64,000 bases of DNA from positions 178,196-242,195 of the forward strand of contig NW_027192217.1 of the NCBI RefSeq assembly GCF_041956535.1, read 5' to 3'. The position numbers and the translations under genes were made by a program. The notes beneath the pieces were generated by a model. That model was given only the letters and a program-made list of their open reading frames with translations, had not been told where the DNA came from and ran no database searches. This DNA is from Calcarisporiella thermophila CBS 279.70 (taxonomy: Eukaryota > Calcarisporiellomycota). Of this stretch, positions 46,241 to 58,181 are shown piece by piece (positions within the stretch are counted from its first letter, which is position 1; each line of letters begins with the position of its first letter).

Positions 46241-47189
46241 ATGTCCTCGCATTCAGATAATTTATCAAATCCATCAGTGCGGAATATTCTTATCGGCGTT
46301 ACTGGAAGTGTTGCTACCATTAAACTACCTCACCTTGTTCGGCATTTCCTTTCAGTATGCTTTATTGGTTGTTTTTATTCAATTTAAACTGTGCTAATGT
46401 TTGATCTCCTCAGGATCCCACCGTCGAAGTGAAGGTTGTAACAACCAAGCATGCACGCCACTTTTTTAACAAAGAGGATCTTCCCAATTCTTGTGAGGTG
46501 TTGGGAGATGAAGACGAATGGAAGGTATAATCTAAACTTCAAATCATACTGACAAAATATTCACCTCGAATTGGTTACCTTAATAATAGATGTGGAACAA
46601 AATGCAAGACCCTGTTCTCCATATTGAGGTGAGTTGATGCAATGTATATGAATCGTTCGTATAATGCTTCAATGTCTTGTATTCATTGGCTCTTTTTTGT
46701 AATATATAGCTGAGAAACTGGGCCGATATGCTTGTCATTGCTCCTCTGGATGCCAACACTTTATCAAAATGTGCTAATGGACTTTGTGATAATCTTTTGG
46801 TAATTTAAATATTTGCAAACGATCATTTGGTATTGGTATTTGCATTCATTTACTCTTTTCAGACCTGTATAATTCGCGCATGGGACATTACACGTCCCAT
46901 TGTTATTGCGCCTGCAATGAATACTAATATGTGGAGTCACCCATTTACAGCACGTCATCTTAATATCCTTACCAAAGAATTTGGTTATCATGTTGTGCAA
47001 CCGGTGAGCAAGAAGCTGGCATGCGGAGATGTTGGTAGGTGAAATATTCTCATATTCTCCTTCGCGTATGCTTACCTCTTCTCTTCTTCTACTAAAGGCG
47101 TTGGAGGCATGGCTGATCCTCTTGTCATCGTTAATACCGCTAAAGCTGTGCTCGATTCAAGTGTGGGGAAATGCACCAAAACGCAATAA
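46241..47189 (+). CDS. PPCDC: Phosphopantothenoylcysteine decarboxylase
   Basis: FMN-dependent step of coenzyme A synthesis, turning phosphopantothenoylcysteine into phosphopantetheine. Six short exons join in frame to about 206 residues, the size of single-domain PPCDC. Flavoprotein features are in order: NILIGVTGSVATIKLPHLVR at the N-terminus, ADMLVIAPLDANTLSKCANG with DNLL, the PAMNTNMW motif (PxMNxxMW), and KKLACGDVGVGGMAD with the catalytic Cys. It lacks the long acidic extensions of the yeast Hal3/Vhs3 proteins, so a plain CoA-pathway enzyme is likely. The exons are short (the third is 39 nt), so the gene shows only as fragments in open-frame scans. Confidence 0.93.
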
Positions 47190-48130
47190 AAACTATTCCA
47201 TTTTTATTTATTTATTAACCATACTTTTAGAATATTCTTCTTTTCTTTCTCTCAAATGCAAATTGATTCACCAAATCAAATGTATAACATACAAGTGCCT
47301 AAATTGGATTTCTAAGATAATTATTTTACAATATCAAGTGATAAAGAGAACGCATTTGCAATTATTTTGAAGTAAGGGCCCATCAAACTAACTGACGGCT
47401 GACAGTGGCATCACATTGGTCTTATTTCCCAAATATTTTGAAAGCGAGACAGTTAGTTTTTCTTTGAAGTTTTCACGATTCAACTGTTAAATCTCGCCCA
47501 AAGGTCATAGACTGAGGAAAAGGCTATTCATATGATTGTTCTAAGAACTTATCTGATGATATCCGCCGGTTTCTATTATCTTTTTTTAGAGCTGGATTGT
47601 TCACCATCTTCATGAGGTTAGGAGCCGCAGGTTGGATCCAGCATACAAAGAAAAATGGCTTATTGCTTAGTACAAATATTTCCACTAAAAAGTGATTTAC
47701 AGCGTTTAAAAATAAGAAAATGACAGAAAACATTGTCCAAAGGCTATTGAATACTCTGACATTCACCATTGCCTAGATATTACAACCGGGTGGATTGTAC
47801 AGAGGAATACAGTGATATGATAGGTTTCCTTTGTAAGATCAAAACTTGTTGCCTCTGTCTCAAATAAAAAGCACCTATTATTGTGTAGTATATGACCTTC
47901 GGATAGAGCATAACAACATTTGGGAAAATTTAATGTGATAATTCATATTTAAGTATCGTGTTGAAGCAGACCAAACAATGTGTTCTTTTATTAATATTTC
48001 AAAAAATAATTTATTAAGAAATATTTGGACAGTCACTTCTTTGTTGCCATTCTTTGATGTAAATTTCAATATAAATTAACAGCAGTCTCGAATGCTTTAT
48101 GATTTATAGTCGCAAATTCAGAAGAGGAGA
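47190..48130. other. Intergenic spacer, no gene seen
   Basis: AT-rich spacer between two plus-strand genes, with short frames on both strands that have no family features. Its last part is the QRI7 promoter. Confidence 0.4.
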
Positions 48131-49524
48131 ATGATATCAAGGCGTCTTTTAGAAAGATTTTCTTCTTATTCTCGGTTAAATTTTCGCTCTTTGGGCTCGT
48201 ACTCCACCACTCGTATTAATAGCGATAAAGTTTTCCGGGTTCTTGGCATCGAAACTTCATGCGATGATACTTCCGCTGCCGTAGTCACCAGCGACCGACG
48301 CATCTTATCCGAAGCTATTCATACCCAGCATAGCTTACACAAAAAAATGGGCGGTGTTGTTCCTAATATCGCGTTGCGCTCTCATGCTGCCAATCTCCCT
48401 AGGATAGTACGAGAAGCGCTGGATAATGCCTCTCTTGAAATCGAAGATATTGACGTTATTGCCGTGACACGAGGTCCAGGAATTGCCCCATGTCTTTCAG
48501 TAGGAATGAATGCCGCAAAAACTCTGGCTGCTGTGACCAGGTAGTTTAATGCAGCGTTCACTTCTATTTTTGTGCCGGATATCTTACCATATTATTTCTA
48601 AAGAAAACCTTTGATAGGCGTTCACCATATGGTAGGTTGATTTGAACGTTTTGAATACACATGCGCATTATCCTGACTTTTTCTAAAGGAAGCTCACGCA
48701 TTAACCGCTCGCCTCACAACAGCAGATCCCACACAATCCTCTCCGTTACCTGAATTCCCATTTCTTACTCTACTAATTTCCGGGGGACATACGCTTATTC
48801 TTGTTGCCCACTCAGTTAATAACTATACTCAACTAGGCACAACCCTTGATGATTCGATAGGAGAAGCATTCGATAAAACTGCGCGAACACTTGGGCTTCC
48901 TTGGCCGGAAGGACGCGGTGGAGGACTCGGGGTCGCTCTAGAGCAGGCAGCTTCAAAGGGTGATCCGGTACGATTCGGTCAAGCTCTTCCCATTCCGATG
49001 GAAGATGCGGTCCATGGCAAGGGGATGAATTTCAGCTTCAGTGGGCTCAAAACCGCGGTTAAATATATGATTGAACGACAGCAGTTAAATTTAAGCGATG
49101 ATCAAGTCGTATGCGATCTTGCAGCAGGCTTTCAGTCCAAAGCCGTCATGCACTTAGAAAGAAAGTTGGCTAAGGCTCTGAAATGGTGCGAATCCAACAA
49201 TGTGCACCTGACTAGTTTGGTGGTGAGCGGAGGTGTGGCCAGCAACCAACATGTTAGGTCGAGGTATACTTTGTCTTTTTTTCTGCAGTTTGAAGAAGCA
49301 CTCAATTGACTAGTCTCTAAAGATTATCCCAGCTAGCTGGATCCCACCAACTTTCGCTGATTTGCCCTCCACCACATTTATGCACTGATAATGGGGTTAT
49401 GATTGCATGGGCAGGAGTAGAAAGGTATCGAGCGGGCCTTATAGACGATATTAGCATCGATTTCATTCCCAAGTGGCCAATTGAAAATTTGAAGGAAATA
49501 TATCAGGGTCAAGGGATGAGATAG
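48131..49524 (+). CDS. QRI7: Mitochondrial tRNA threonylcarbamoyladenosine synthase subunit (Qri7/OSGEPL1)
   Basis: Transfers threonylcarbamoyl to A37 of ANN-reading tRNAs in mitochondria, making t6A. Four exons (48131-48540, 48604-48631, 48689-49263, 49323-49524) sum to 404 residues. The N-terminal 30 residues are Arg/Ser-rich without acidic residues, a mitochondrial presequence. Family motifs: LGIETSCDDTSAAVV, HKKMGGVVPNIALRSHA, the metal-binding HHMEAHA (across the second to third exon), LISGGHT, and VSGGVASNQ. The second exon is only 28 nt and carries GVHHM, so it is needed for metal binding. The presequence and the overall match separate it from the cytosolic Kae1. Confidence 0.95.
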
Positions 49525-49789
49525 ATGTAGGTTGTTAGACATGTTTGATCATTGTTATTAATTCCACTGGCTTTGAAGATCAATCGAAATGAACATTAAT
49601 GATAGATTGCAATTATACTGTAATATATAAAAGCAAATTATGAAAAATTATCATCCGCTACTCAAGAGTTGGTATACATTCTACTAATGTTGATTATTGT
49701 ATGACTTTTAATGACCATAGCATTGCCCACTCGAAAATCACAAGGTATTATTGCCAAATATAAGATTAAAGCATAAACAACTAAATAGA
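49525..49789. other. Spacer between convergent genes
   Basis: 265 AT-rich bases holding the 3' UTRs of QRI7 and EBP. Nothing else seen. Confidence 0.4.
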
Positions 49790-50464
49790 TCATTTGAGTT
49801 TCTTTGCATCAGATCGGAGACAGCGGCCTACGCTCGTAGTAAGATACTCCCATGATTGCCAAATGAGGAGCGATGGGATTATCGTCCACAAAATATTGAA
49901 AAAGAAGAAGTACACCCACGTGTAAATCCAGTGTGGGTTGATGTGAGGCGAGCCCTCAAATAGAGTGGTCGCAAAATAGAGCACACAACCATAGAGCTGC
50001 CCGAGGGACACGACGAGCTGGACAATGTGGCGGTAAGGCTTGTTTGAATATATGGCGTAGCAGCACAGGTAAGAGAGGGGTCCCCAGAAAAGAGCGGTGA
50101 TACGCTCCATGTTGACGACAAAGGAATCGCTCGTGAGATAACGCGAGTCACCATGCGCATATTCTTTCCATAGCTGGCCTAGGAATGTCTGATCGCCGGC
50201 CATGGTTGAGTGAAAGACGCCGAAATAGCCCTCGAGGACGAAATGGATCAGGCCACACACAGCAAACCAAAGGAAGATGGCCCGGTGCACACCCTGGACT
50301 TTTGGATGATCGCGTACCATTAAATACCCAGCAACCATGGTTATTAGAACGGGAACCCCGATGCCCGCCAAGCATTGGGACATGGAAAGAGTGTTGGGCG
50401 TGTAATTTGAAATGATAGCATTGCGCGGGTAGTAAGGGTGTTGGATGGCACTCTCGTTCGGCAT
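49790..50464 (-). CDS. EBP: Sterol delta8-delta7 isomerase, emopamil-binding protein (EBP) type
   Basis: Moves the sterol C8 double bond to C7 in the ER membrane, the step just before ERG3. Single exon, 224 residues, matching EBP length. The catalytic residues of the EBP fold can be placed: His and Glu in GLIHFVLEGYF, and Glu and Thr in MERITALFWGPLSY, which match the His76, Glu80, Glu122 and Thr125 set of human EBP. Membrane segments lie at about 30-50, 62-80, 112-140 and 150-205. Most model fungi use the unrelated ERG2 (sigma-1 receptor fold) for this reaction. EBP in a fungus therefore marks a lineage that kept or gained the animal/plant-type enzyme; whether ERG2 is also present elsewhere cannot be seen. 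Confidence 0.93.
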   Translation of the reverse strand: MPNESAIQHPYYPRNAIISNYTPNTLSMSQCLAGIGVPVLITMVAGYLMVRDHPKVQGVHRAIFLWFAVCGLIHFVLEGYFGVFHSTMAGDQTFLGQLWKEYAHGDSRYLTSDSFVVNMERITALFWGPLSYLCCYAIYSNKPYRHIVQLVVSLGQLYGCVLYFATTLFEGSPHINPHWIYTWVYFFFFNILWTIIPSLLIWQSWEYLTTSVGRCLRSDAKKLK

Positions 50465-50791
50465 TTTGTCGTAATTGAGGAGTGGAAGAAGAGCTTAACG
50501 GTACAGAAAAGTTGTACACTTTTGAGCAGCGAATAAGACACCGAAGAAAATAGGCAGTGTAAACATTGTAATTTGCTGGATATTTGTACACAAATACTCG
50601 CGGGCATCCAAACACATCTCTTCAGGTGGTCCAATCCTTCAAAAGAATTCAAAAAAGTAAGGGGGAAAAAAATAGTATTATCAAAGAGCAGAAAAAAAGG
50701 AACGGAGGGATATCAAATACAAAATCGCGCTACAAACACTCTTACATAGAAAATCCACATGATTTGCAAAGATATTCAATAAGTGGAGGCA
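50465..50791. other. Spacer between two minus-strand genes
   Basis: 327 bases: promoter of EBP and 3' UTR of the p24 gene. AT-rich. No gene seen. Confidence 0.4.
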
Positions 50792-51529
50792 TCAAACGTG
50801 GGCCTTTTTCACGTTAAAGAAATTTCTTACTACAAACACTTGCAAAGCGGCCATGCTCACAATTGCGATTGTCTCAGTCAAACCAAACCACCAGATGCGG
50901 TTCTCTGTCGAAACAACGGTGGACATATTGCGGTTTTCGCGAGTGCGGAAGTATTTCTGATTGCGCGAAACGCTCGAGAGAGAGCCGGATATACGCATCA
51001 ATGACTCATCCATTGAGTTCATATGCTCGGGTGCGGTGGGCTGCTTCTCACGGTCAAACTGTGTATAGGTGGGTCGAACCTCGTGCTCCAACTCAATCTC
51101 GAAATCAACCAATTTCTCCGCGAATGTAGACATATCATTAGCAAAACAGAATGAATATTCTCCCGCATCATTTGCAGTAAAAACGAAATCGCCCTGGCGT
51201 TCACGCTCCCCATTGATGATGACGTTTCCACGAGGACCAGTTACTGTGTAGTCGATATCGAATGAACCTCCCGATTGAACCTGAAAGAAAAAATATGCCA
51301 AGGAAAACCATTGGCTGATCAGATAACTTCTTCACAAATATTGTTAAGGAATAATTACAGCAAAGTAGAACCCAATCTTCTTGCCCGGCAAGTCGACTTG
51401 GGTATAGAAGCAAGCTCGCTCATGCGCGGCGACGCTGTATGTAAGTGCAGTGGCAGAGGAGTAGCCGACCAGCGTAGCTAACAAAAAGCCGACAGCTAAG
51501 ATGCATGATGAATAGAATTTCCGAGCCAT
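50792..51529 (-). CDS. p24 family cargo receptor (EMP24/GP25L/TMED)
   Basis: Type I membrane protein of COPII and COPI vesicles that helps sort cargo, including GPI-anchored proteins, between ER and Golgi. Two exons (51359-51529, 50792-51280) give 219 residues. Order: signal peptide (residues 1-28, LAVGFLLATLVGYSSATA), GOLD domain with the conserved Cys pair (HERACFYTQ and YSFCFAND), a helical region, a membrane segment near residues 187-207 (WWFGLTETIAIVSMAALQVF), and a 12-residue cytosolic tail with the FF signal (VRNFFNVKKAHV) for COPII binding. The two lysines are not at the classic KKxx position. The start was set at the ATG before the signal peptide; an in-frame upstream start would put hydrophobic 5' sequence in the protein and is unlikely. 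Confidence 0.93.
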
Positions 51530-51812
51530 TTTAGATGTCCACTCAAAAAAAATTATTTTATAAAAGAGAGGTGGGAAGAGCAACAGCGTATTTCTACTCA
51601 AAATTAGATCAAATTACGTGATAAGAATCAGCCATACTAGGAATCATCATTTTAAATTTTTGAATACCTAAATCGCGAAAATTTTGGAATTTTATCCAAG
51701 TCTAATCTACGCCATTCTATGAGACTCCACATCACTTTAGCCCTCTCTCAAATTCAATTTTATTTTGTTGGTTCTTTTTGATTAATTTTAAGAATTCTTT
51801 TGAAATTAAGCG
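51530..51812. promoter_or_regulatory. Divergent promoter region, p24 / hexokinase
   Basis: 283 AT-rich bases between opposite start codons. No named site recognised. Confidence 0.4.
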
Positions 51813-53370
51813 ATGACAAGCTGGTTGACGCGCAAACTTCAAAACCTAACTACCGGTAGCGGCGAACCGAGCTCTGGATATTCGGAGGTTATTAATGATT
51901 TGCAAAGGGAATTTAATGTGTCAAGTGAAAAATTGCGTGAAATCGCGGATGGCCTCAAGTGCGAAATGAGAAAGGGCTTGGAGCAAACCGGACAAACAGG
52001 TACGTCTATCTATTATTTTCTATTTTAATTGGTTCCCTACTCCTGCCACATAGTTAATTACATTTTGCTATCGATTAGTTGCAATGGTACCCTCTTATGT
52101 TACTGGGCGACCGGACGGCAAAGAGCAGGGAAGATATCTGGCCCTGGATCTTGGCGGCACAAATTTGCGTGTGTGTGAGGTTCATCTCTCTGGAGATGGT
52201 AAAGTTTCCATGAAACAGCAAAAGTATACCATATCTCAGGAGTTGCAAACTGGTCCCGTGCGAGATCTCTTTGATTATATGGCCACTTGTATCGACAAAT
52301 ATGTTACGGAGCATTCTTCTATGGAAACTCGAGAACTTCCAGCGACAAAGCTCGGGTTCACATTCTCTTTTCCTGTTCTACAAACCGCATTGGATCGAGG
52401 AACGCTTATTCATTGGACGAAGGGATTCAATTGCTCAGGCGTGGAGGGCAAAGACATCGTCGAGTTGTTAAGAGACGCTTTGAGCCGCAAAAATGTGCCT
52501 GTCGAGGTACTGGCACTGGTGAACGATACTGTTGGTACCCTCATTTCCCAAGGTTACAAGGATCCAAACACACTGCTTGGCGTCATCCTTGGGACTGGAA
52601 CTAATGGAGGTAAATTTTATTTGACGACCGGACTAGCACAAGAATGTATACTAACACATATGCGTATCTGCTTAGCTTATTTTGAAAAAATCTCGAACAT
52701 CAAAAAGCTCACCAATACTTCGCTCAACCCAGACGATACTATGGTGATTAATATGGAGTGGGGTGCATTTGACAATGAACGTCGTGTCTTGCCGGTCACA
52801 ATGTTCGACAATAAATTGGACCGGAAATCGGTCAATCCACGCAAGCAAACGTTCGAAAAACTAGTGTCCGGCATGTATCTTGGCGAGATCTCCCGTAATG
52901 TCATTTTACACTTGATCGATCGAAACATTCTCTTCGACGGATATAGTTCTGCTGATTTGAACAAGATGTGGAGTTTCGAAACAGGTTATATGTCGATAAT
53001 CGAGAATGATAAAAGCGCTGACCTGACCGAGACCCAGCATATACTTGAAAACACTCTGAGCTTACCTAAGACGTCTCTGGAGGAGCGGCGCATTGTGAAA
53101 AAGATTGTAGAATTAGTGGGCACCCGTGCCGCACGCCTTGCTGCCGCAGCATTTGTTGGTGTCACCGAACATTGCAACTCAGTCGAGAAAGGATGCTCGA
53201 TTGGAATCGACGGCTCACTCTATCATCACTATCCAGGATTCCGCGAGCGAGTGCGGGCTGCCATGCGAGAGTTGCTCGGCGAAAAGGCTGAAAACATAAA
53301 GCTCACTGAGGCATCAGATGGTAGTGGCATTGGGGCAGCTATCATTGCTTGTTTGGCTAACAAGGCTTGA
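51813..53370 (+). CDS. HXK: Hexokinase
   Basis: Phosphorylates glucose with ATP to start glycolysis. Three exons (51813-51999, 52079-52609, 52676-53370) sum to 470 residues, close to the size of yeast hexokinases. Motifs: LALDLGGTNLRVCEV (phosphate 1), LGFTFSFPV, the catalytic Asp in LVNDTVGTLIS, GVILGTGTNGAYFEK (phosphate 2), VINMEWGAFDNE, and GIDGSLYHHYPGF with the adenosine site. The normal family lysine/serine pattern is present and no catalytic residue is missing. It has 60 residues before the catalytic core, without a mitochondrial leader. Both introns are 65-80 nt. Confidence 0.96.
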
Positions 53371-53560
53371 TGATAGCAAGTTTTAGGGTTGTTTTTGGTT
53401 GAATACTTTTTTGTACAATTGAGTTAAAAGAAGAGAATACTATTAAGTTCTCAAATGATTCTAACAAAAGAATAAATTCATATTATAGAGTACTTTTCTT
53501 CAATAACTTTTTATTGGACAAGTGAAAAACAACTGTTCAAGAATAGAGAAAAAATGTGAT
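53371..53560. other. Spacer between convergent genes
   Basis: 190 AT-rich bases with the 3' ends of the hexokinase and RPS9 transcripts. Confidence 0.4.
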
Positions 53561-54449
53561 TTACTCCTCGTCCTCCTCACCCTCACCACCCTGAGCAGAC
53601 TTTTGACGCTTGCGCTTCACGCGACCAGCACGGCCACCACCGTAGGGCGAAGTGAGAGCAAAGTCGATGTGCTTCTGCGAATCCAAGCGAACAACAAAGC
53701 TCGGGATGTTCACCATCTGCCGGCCAACGCTGAAAAAATCAACAGAGGCATCATGAGTATGGTAAATAACCATGTAACAAAGCACGAGATGACAAAACTT
53801 ACCGGATATGGCGTTGCCTGATGAGGACGCGAGCATGATGGATCGATTTCGCAAGACCAAGTTTGAACACTTGGGTCTGCAAGCGGCGCTCCAAAAAGTC
53901 CTCAATTTTGAGGGAAAGCACGTAATCGAGCTTCATCTTGGATTCGTCCAAAACGCCAATGCGCACAAGACGACGAATAAGAGCATTTCCTTCGAAGAGA
54001 CGACGAGGGTCCTTCTCTTCAAGAGTGAGCAGCTCACGAGCAGCACGACGGATCTTGGAGAGGGTGTAGCCAACTCGCCAGACCTCGCGCTTATTGCGCA
54101 GTCCGTATTCACCAACCAGCTTCAACTCGTGGTCCAGACGCTCGGACTCGAACGGGCGACGGGGAACCTTGTAAGTCTTAGAGCCTAGTAGAAATAAAGA
54201 GGCGTAGAATTAGCAAATGTGGTTGGAAAAAGAGAATATGTAAATCGAAATAAAATTATGATTGGGGTAAGATGATATTAGAATAGTGCGGAATGGTATG
54301 AAAGTATATATAAAAAATATAAAAGATACATCGAAAATTATCACGCTTATTCTCATCAGAGCAAGCATGAAGGTGATATTAAATCCTGGATTATTGATGA
54401 ATATTATACTATAAAGAGAACACATACAGTTTCTCGGAACCTTCGGCAT
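53561..54449 (-). CDS. RPS9: 40S ribosomal protein S9 (uS4)
   Basis: Early-binding small-subunit protein near the decoding site. Three exons: a seven-codon first exon starting at 54449 (MPKVPRN), an intron of about 240 bases, the main exon, and a last exon starting near 53729. About 190 residues. Nearly every stretch of uS4 is recognisable, for example [60 protein letters not shown], and [13 protein letters not shown], then an acidic end (GEEDEE). A short first coding exon followed by a long first intron is typical of ribosomal protein genes. The first intron was examined for a snoRNA: none was convincing. Confidence 0.97.
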
Positions 54450-54786
54450 GCTGGCTTTCGACTAGTAAATTATTGCACTTACGATGAAGTGAGGCAGTCG
54501 AGGAAAGAGGGGGAAAACAAAAAAGTACTCGCAACCAAAGTCTTTATTTACACATCTCGAGAATAGGAATTCTTTGATTGGGCGATTCGAGTGACGTCGA
54601 CACCAAAAAAATTTTCTCTAGTTTTGTTTGTATAGCGAGGGCATCATGAAATAGGTTTCCTCCTCTCTTCCCGTTCTCATTTTTTTCAGTTTGAAGAAAG
54701 AGAAAAGGTAAACATATTTTTGGACAATTGAATTAACAAAGAGATGCTAATCTTATCTATGATATTCACTCACCGTAGAATACAAC
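54450..54786. promoter_or_regulatory. Bidirectional promoter of RPS9 and RPL21, CRE-like site
   Basis: 337 bases between two ribosomal protein genes on opposite strands. A GTGACGTCGA at 54591-54600 resembles the bZIP (CRE, TGACGTCA) core with one mismatch. A pyrimidine tract at 54660-54690 could be a start-site region for ribosomal protein mRNA. Confidence 0.45.
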
Positions 54787-55342
54787 ATGCCGCATTCGTT
54801 CGGTTACCGCGCTCGCACTAGGCACATGTTCTCCCGGGATTTCCGGAAACATGGTCCCGTCAAGCTCTCTACCTACCTCAAGACCTACCGAGTTGGCGAT
54901 ATTGTTGACATCAAGGCTGATGCCGCCATCCAGAAGGGCATGCCTCACAAGTTCTACCATGGGTATATTTTCTACATTCTCGGATCAGGTTTTAAATTGC
55001 TCTAATCTATATTCCTTTCTATTTGCTCTCTATAGTCGCACTGGTGTTGTCTACAACGTCACCCCTCACGCCGTTGGTGTGATTGTGCACAAGCGCGTTG
55101 GCAACCGCTACCTTGAGAAGCGTGTTAACATCCGCATTGAGCACATCAAGCACTCCAAGTGCCGCTTGGACTTCTTGCGTCGCGTTAAGGACAACGCTGC
55201 TAAGCTCAAGGAGGCTCATGAAACTGGCGTCAAGGTTAATCTTAAGCGCCAGCCCGTGACCCCCCGTGAAGGTCACAGCGTCTCTACATTCAACAATGTC
55301 CCAACTACCATCACGCCGGTACCTTTCGAGACCCTGCTCTAA
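54787..55342 (+). CDS. RPL21: 60S ribosomal protein L21 (eL21)
   Basis: Two exons (54787-54962, 55036-55342) give 160 residues, the standard length. The start [20 protein letters not shown] and the stretches [20 protein letters not shown] and [20 protein letters not shown] identify eL21, a large-subunit protein near the 5S rRNA region. The intron interrupts a Gly codon just after HKFYH. Divergent with RPS9 and likely co-regulated. Confidence 0.97.
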
Positions 55343-55606
55343 TCCAATTTTATGCTTTAAGATAACATAAATAAAAACGAGTGCGTGTGAATGGGATAGA
55401 CTCCCGATAATTATTCCTTTAAAAACTGAGATAAAACCATAGACTCTTTCATACAACCCTGCTTCTAAAGGATATAACATTTATTTAAACAACGAGTATC
55501 AACTAGTATCATACTTGGAATCTAATATAAGCTAAACTTTAAGTAAAAAATACACTAAACAAATAATAAGTTGCTAAGAGCTTATGAAACACAATATATA
55601 TCAAAA
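55343..55606. other. Spacer between convergent genes
   Basis: 264 AT-rich bases: 3' UTRs of RPL21 and NDC80. Confidence 0.4.
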
Positions 55607-58049
55607 TCACCGTCCAGCATCAATCTCTTTTCTTGCGACAGCTATTTGCTCTAAAGTGTTTTGCTGCTCTTTCACTGCTAATTGCTCCAATTGACGTAGT
55701 GAGCCTTCAACATGCGCTTTGAATTTGATCAGATCTTCTAATATCTGTATAATTTCCTGCGTCGCCATCTCTCTCAACTCGTTTGCCTGCCGTAGTAGCA
55801 CATCATACCTAAATTGTCACGGTGTTAATGTGTTTTAGCTCTAAGTATAACCTAATATCAAGATTCTCTGAATCTTACTCAATCGTCACTTTTTGTACTT
55901 TCTGTTGACTTTGAAGTAGAGTGGTTGCCCCATCGATTCGCATCCGCTGTAATTCCTGCTCCAGCGCTTCAATTTCCTGGTTGCTAGCTGCATTCTCGGC
56001 GGCTACAACTTCACGCTCTTCAGTATATTGTTGGGTTAGATGGCGAACTCGTCCCTCTAAGCGAGATAGTTCCTCGACCTTATCAGATACTTGTTCTGAA
56101 AGACGATCGACGATGTCTTGCAAATGGAACGATTCCTCTTGTGTTTTATGAAGGGCAGTATTGAAATTAACACGCAGTTTTTGCAAGATAGGCTAAATGA
56201 GTAAAATACACTGATTCGTAAGCGAAAATAACGAATACGTTTAGAAATATTCCTAACCTTGACCGCGTTTCGTAAATCCACTGAAATCATCTGCTCTGAT
56301 CCTATTGCATTAGTGTCAAGCGCAAGCTCATAATCTCCCCCACCGGCATTCGCTGCAGAAGAAGGAATTAGGCATATACTATATGCTATCTCGTTGTATC
56401 TTTGCACAGCTCGATCCACCTAAATAATCATAGGAATCATTTGAATATACATCATGAAAATTTAATATCTTGACGATATTCACCATGCTAAGTTTGGATT
56501 GAAACTCCCGTTCTTTTTCCCAGATCTGCTTATTCAATTCCTCGGATTTTACGGCAACTTCATTCAAACTTTTCATCAACTGTTCACGCTCCACGGTCAT
56601 TCGATCGACATCGGCCGGGGAAACCTCTTGTGAGTCAACCTTTGCTTGCACTTCATTCTTTTCGCTATCAAGTCGTTCGAGTTCAGATTCTATTAAAGGA
56701 TATGTGTATTAGAAAAGATTAGATTTCAAATTCACTGAGTATACAAATTACCGCTTATTTTTAGTTCATTTTTCAACTCTTCGTTCACCTCAGTGAGTTT
56801 CTGTTTTCTTCCCTGGAGTTTCTTGATATATTGCAGAAATTTCTCCTTATCAGATTGGAGCGTAGCTCGTTCTTTATCCAATTGGACTAAGGGCGACTAT
56901 AAAAAGATGTCAATATTTTACTATTTCAGAAAGAAAATTAAAACTAATACCTCTGTCTCGTTCATTTGCTGCAGTTCGGCTAGGAGCGACTGGCTCTCTT
57001 TTTGCAACCGTTCGATTTCTTGTATTGTGTGCTCATTTTTTCGATCTAATAATAATCATACAATTATGAGGTGATATAATTTATATAAAATAATGATATT
57101 TATATTGAATATACCAAATCTTGCTGCTAGCTCTTGCTCCATTTCATCAAAATCATTATTGCCAACATCCATCCAATATCCATACGCTTTGGCAAGGTAG
57201 TCAAAAAATATCTTCTCTGGAGAATCGTCAAAGTTCATTTCATTGATTTTGGGATCAATCTTTTCAACGGACTATACGATTCAATGAATCATTAATATGC
57301 CTTTCTTAAAGTGTAATATCAGTGCTAAAGTACCATTATCAATTGCACCATCCAATCAAGCATTGCTAGTATAATTGGCCATGAATGCATCGAGCCGACC
57401 GCGTAAAGAGAAGACCTGGAAATTTGATCTGCAAATGGGTATCTAAGTATGATTGAATGGGGTAAATTGCATGTATATAATATACCATCAAAATAGTAAA
57501 ACATTTACTTGATACCCTTAAGTAGAGCAGGCACCTCCTCTTCGAACTTCTTTTGAAATACATAGTGCGGGTCAAGCTTTGCATAAAGAAACTTAAAGAT
57601 ATTCTGAAAATCTTTGAGGGTAGGTTGTGAAAGTGTCTTTGTAGAGACTGCTTGAGTGTAACCTGATTGCGCAAGAAAATTAATTATGTTGCGTATAGCC
57701 TTGTGCTGAAAGGATTTGTCGCGCACAGGGCGTGGATCTTTGCTAGGAGTTCCGCCTGAACCTATTGAATTGACGATACCTACGCTAGACGGTCGATGAA
57801 ATGCACTAGAACGTCTGTTCATATGCAAAATTGATGTAGTATTGTACATTTTAGGAGATTGGATATCTAATATTACCTGACAGACATCATTGATGGACGC
57901 GTTACAGTAGTCCTTCCAGCCGAGGGTGGAGGTGGAATGGAAGATTTGAAAGCGTTCGACTCAAGTGCTATTGTTGTTCGTCTAGCTGTTGAAGGAACCG
58001 GAATGCCAGATTCCGGCCCAAGTGTAGTCCGTCGCGACCATGGTTCCAT
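55607..58049 (-). CDS. NDC80: Kinetochore protein NDC80 (HEC1)
   Basis: Microtubule-binding subunit of the outer kinetochore NDC80 complex (with NUF2, SPC24 and SPC25). The basic N-terminal tail (MEPWSRRTTL, PSTARRTTIA, SAGRTTVTRP) contains RRTT/GRTT repeats, the usual Aurora-type phosphorylation sites. The calponin-homology domain follows: KAIRNIINFLAQSGYTQAVS, FKFLYAKLDPHYVFQKKFEE, and then YPFADQISRSSLYAVGSMHS across an intron. The rest is coiled coil through several short exons to ELREMATQEIIQILEDLIKF and the end at 55607. At least nine exons; some middle boundaries were not fixed exactly. The first exon ends after residue 58. Overall size is near 600 residues, as usual. Confidence 0.93.
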
Positions 58050-58181
58050 GTTTTGAAATCTTCAAAAAGTGAGAATACAGAAATTTTAACAAAATCGCAA
58101 TTTTACGCGTTCCTAATTTTCTACGTCACCTTTAATATACAATCGCGAAATACATGTGCTCTATATGGAATCTTGAATAAA
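58050..58181. promoter_or_regulatory. Divergent promoter, NDC80 / HDHD2-like
   Basis: Only 132 bases separate the two start codons. AT-rich, without a recognised site. Confidence 0.4.

Noticed and set aside
54190-54440. snoRNA in the first intron of RPS9
   Set aside because: A CTGATGAGA box C-like string occurs but no matching D box or terminal stem follows within 120 bases.
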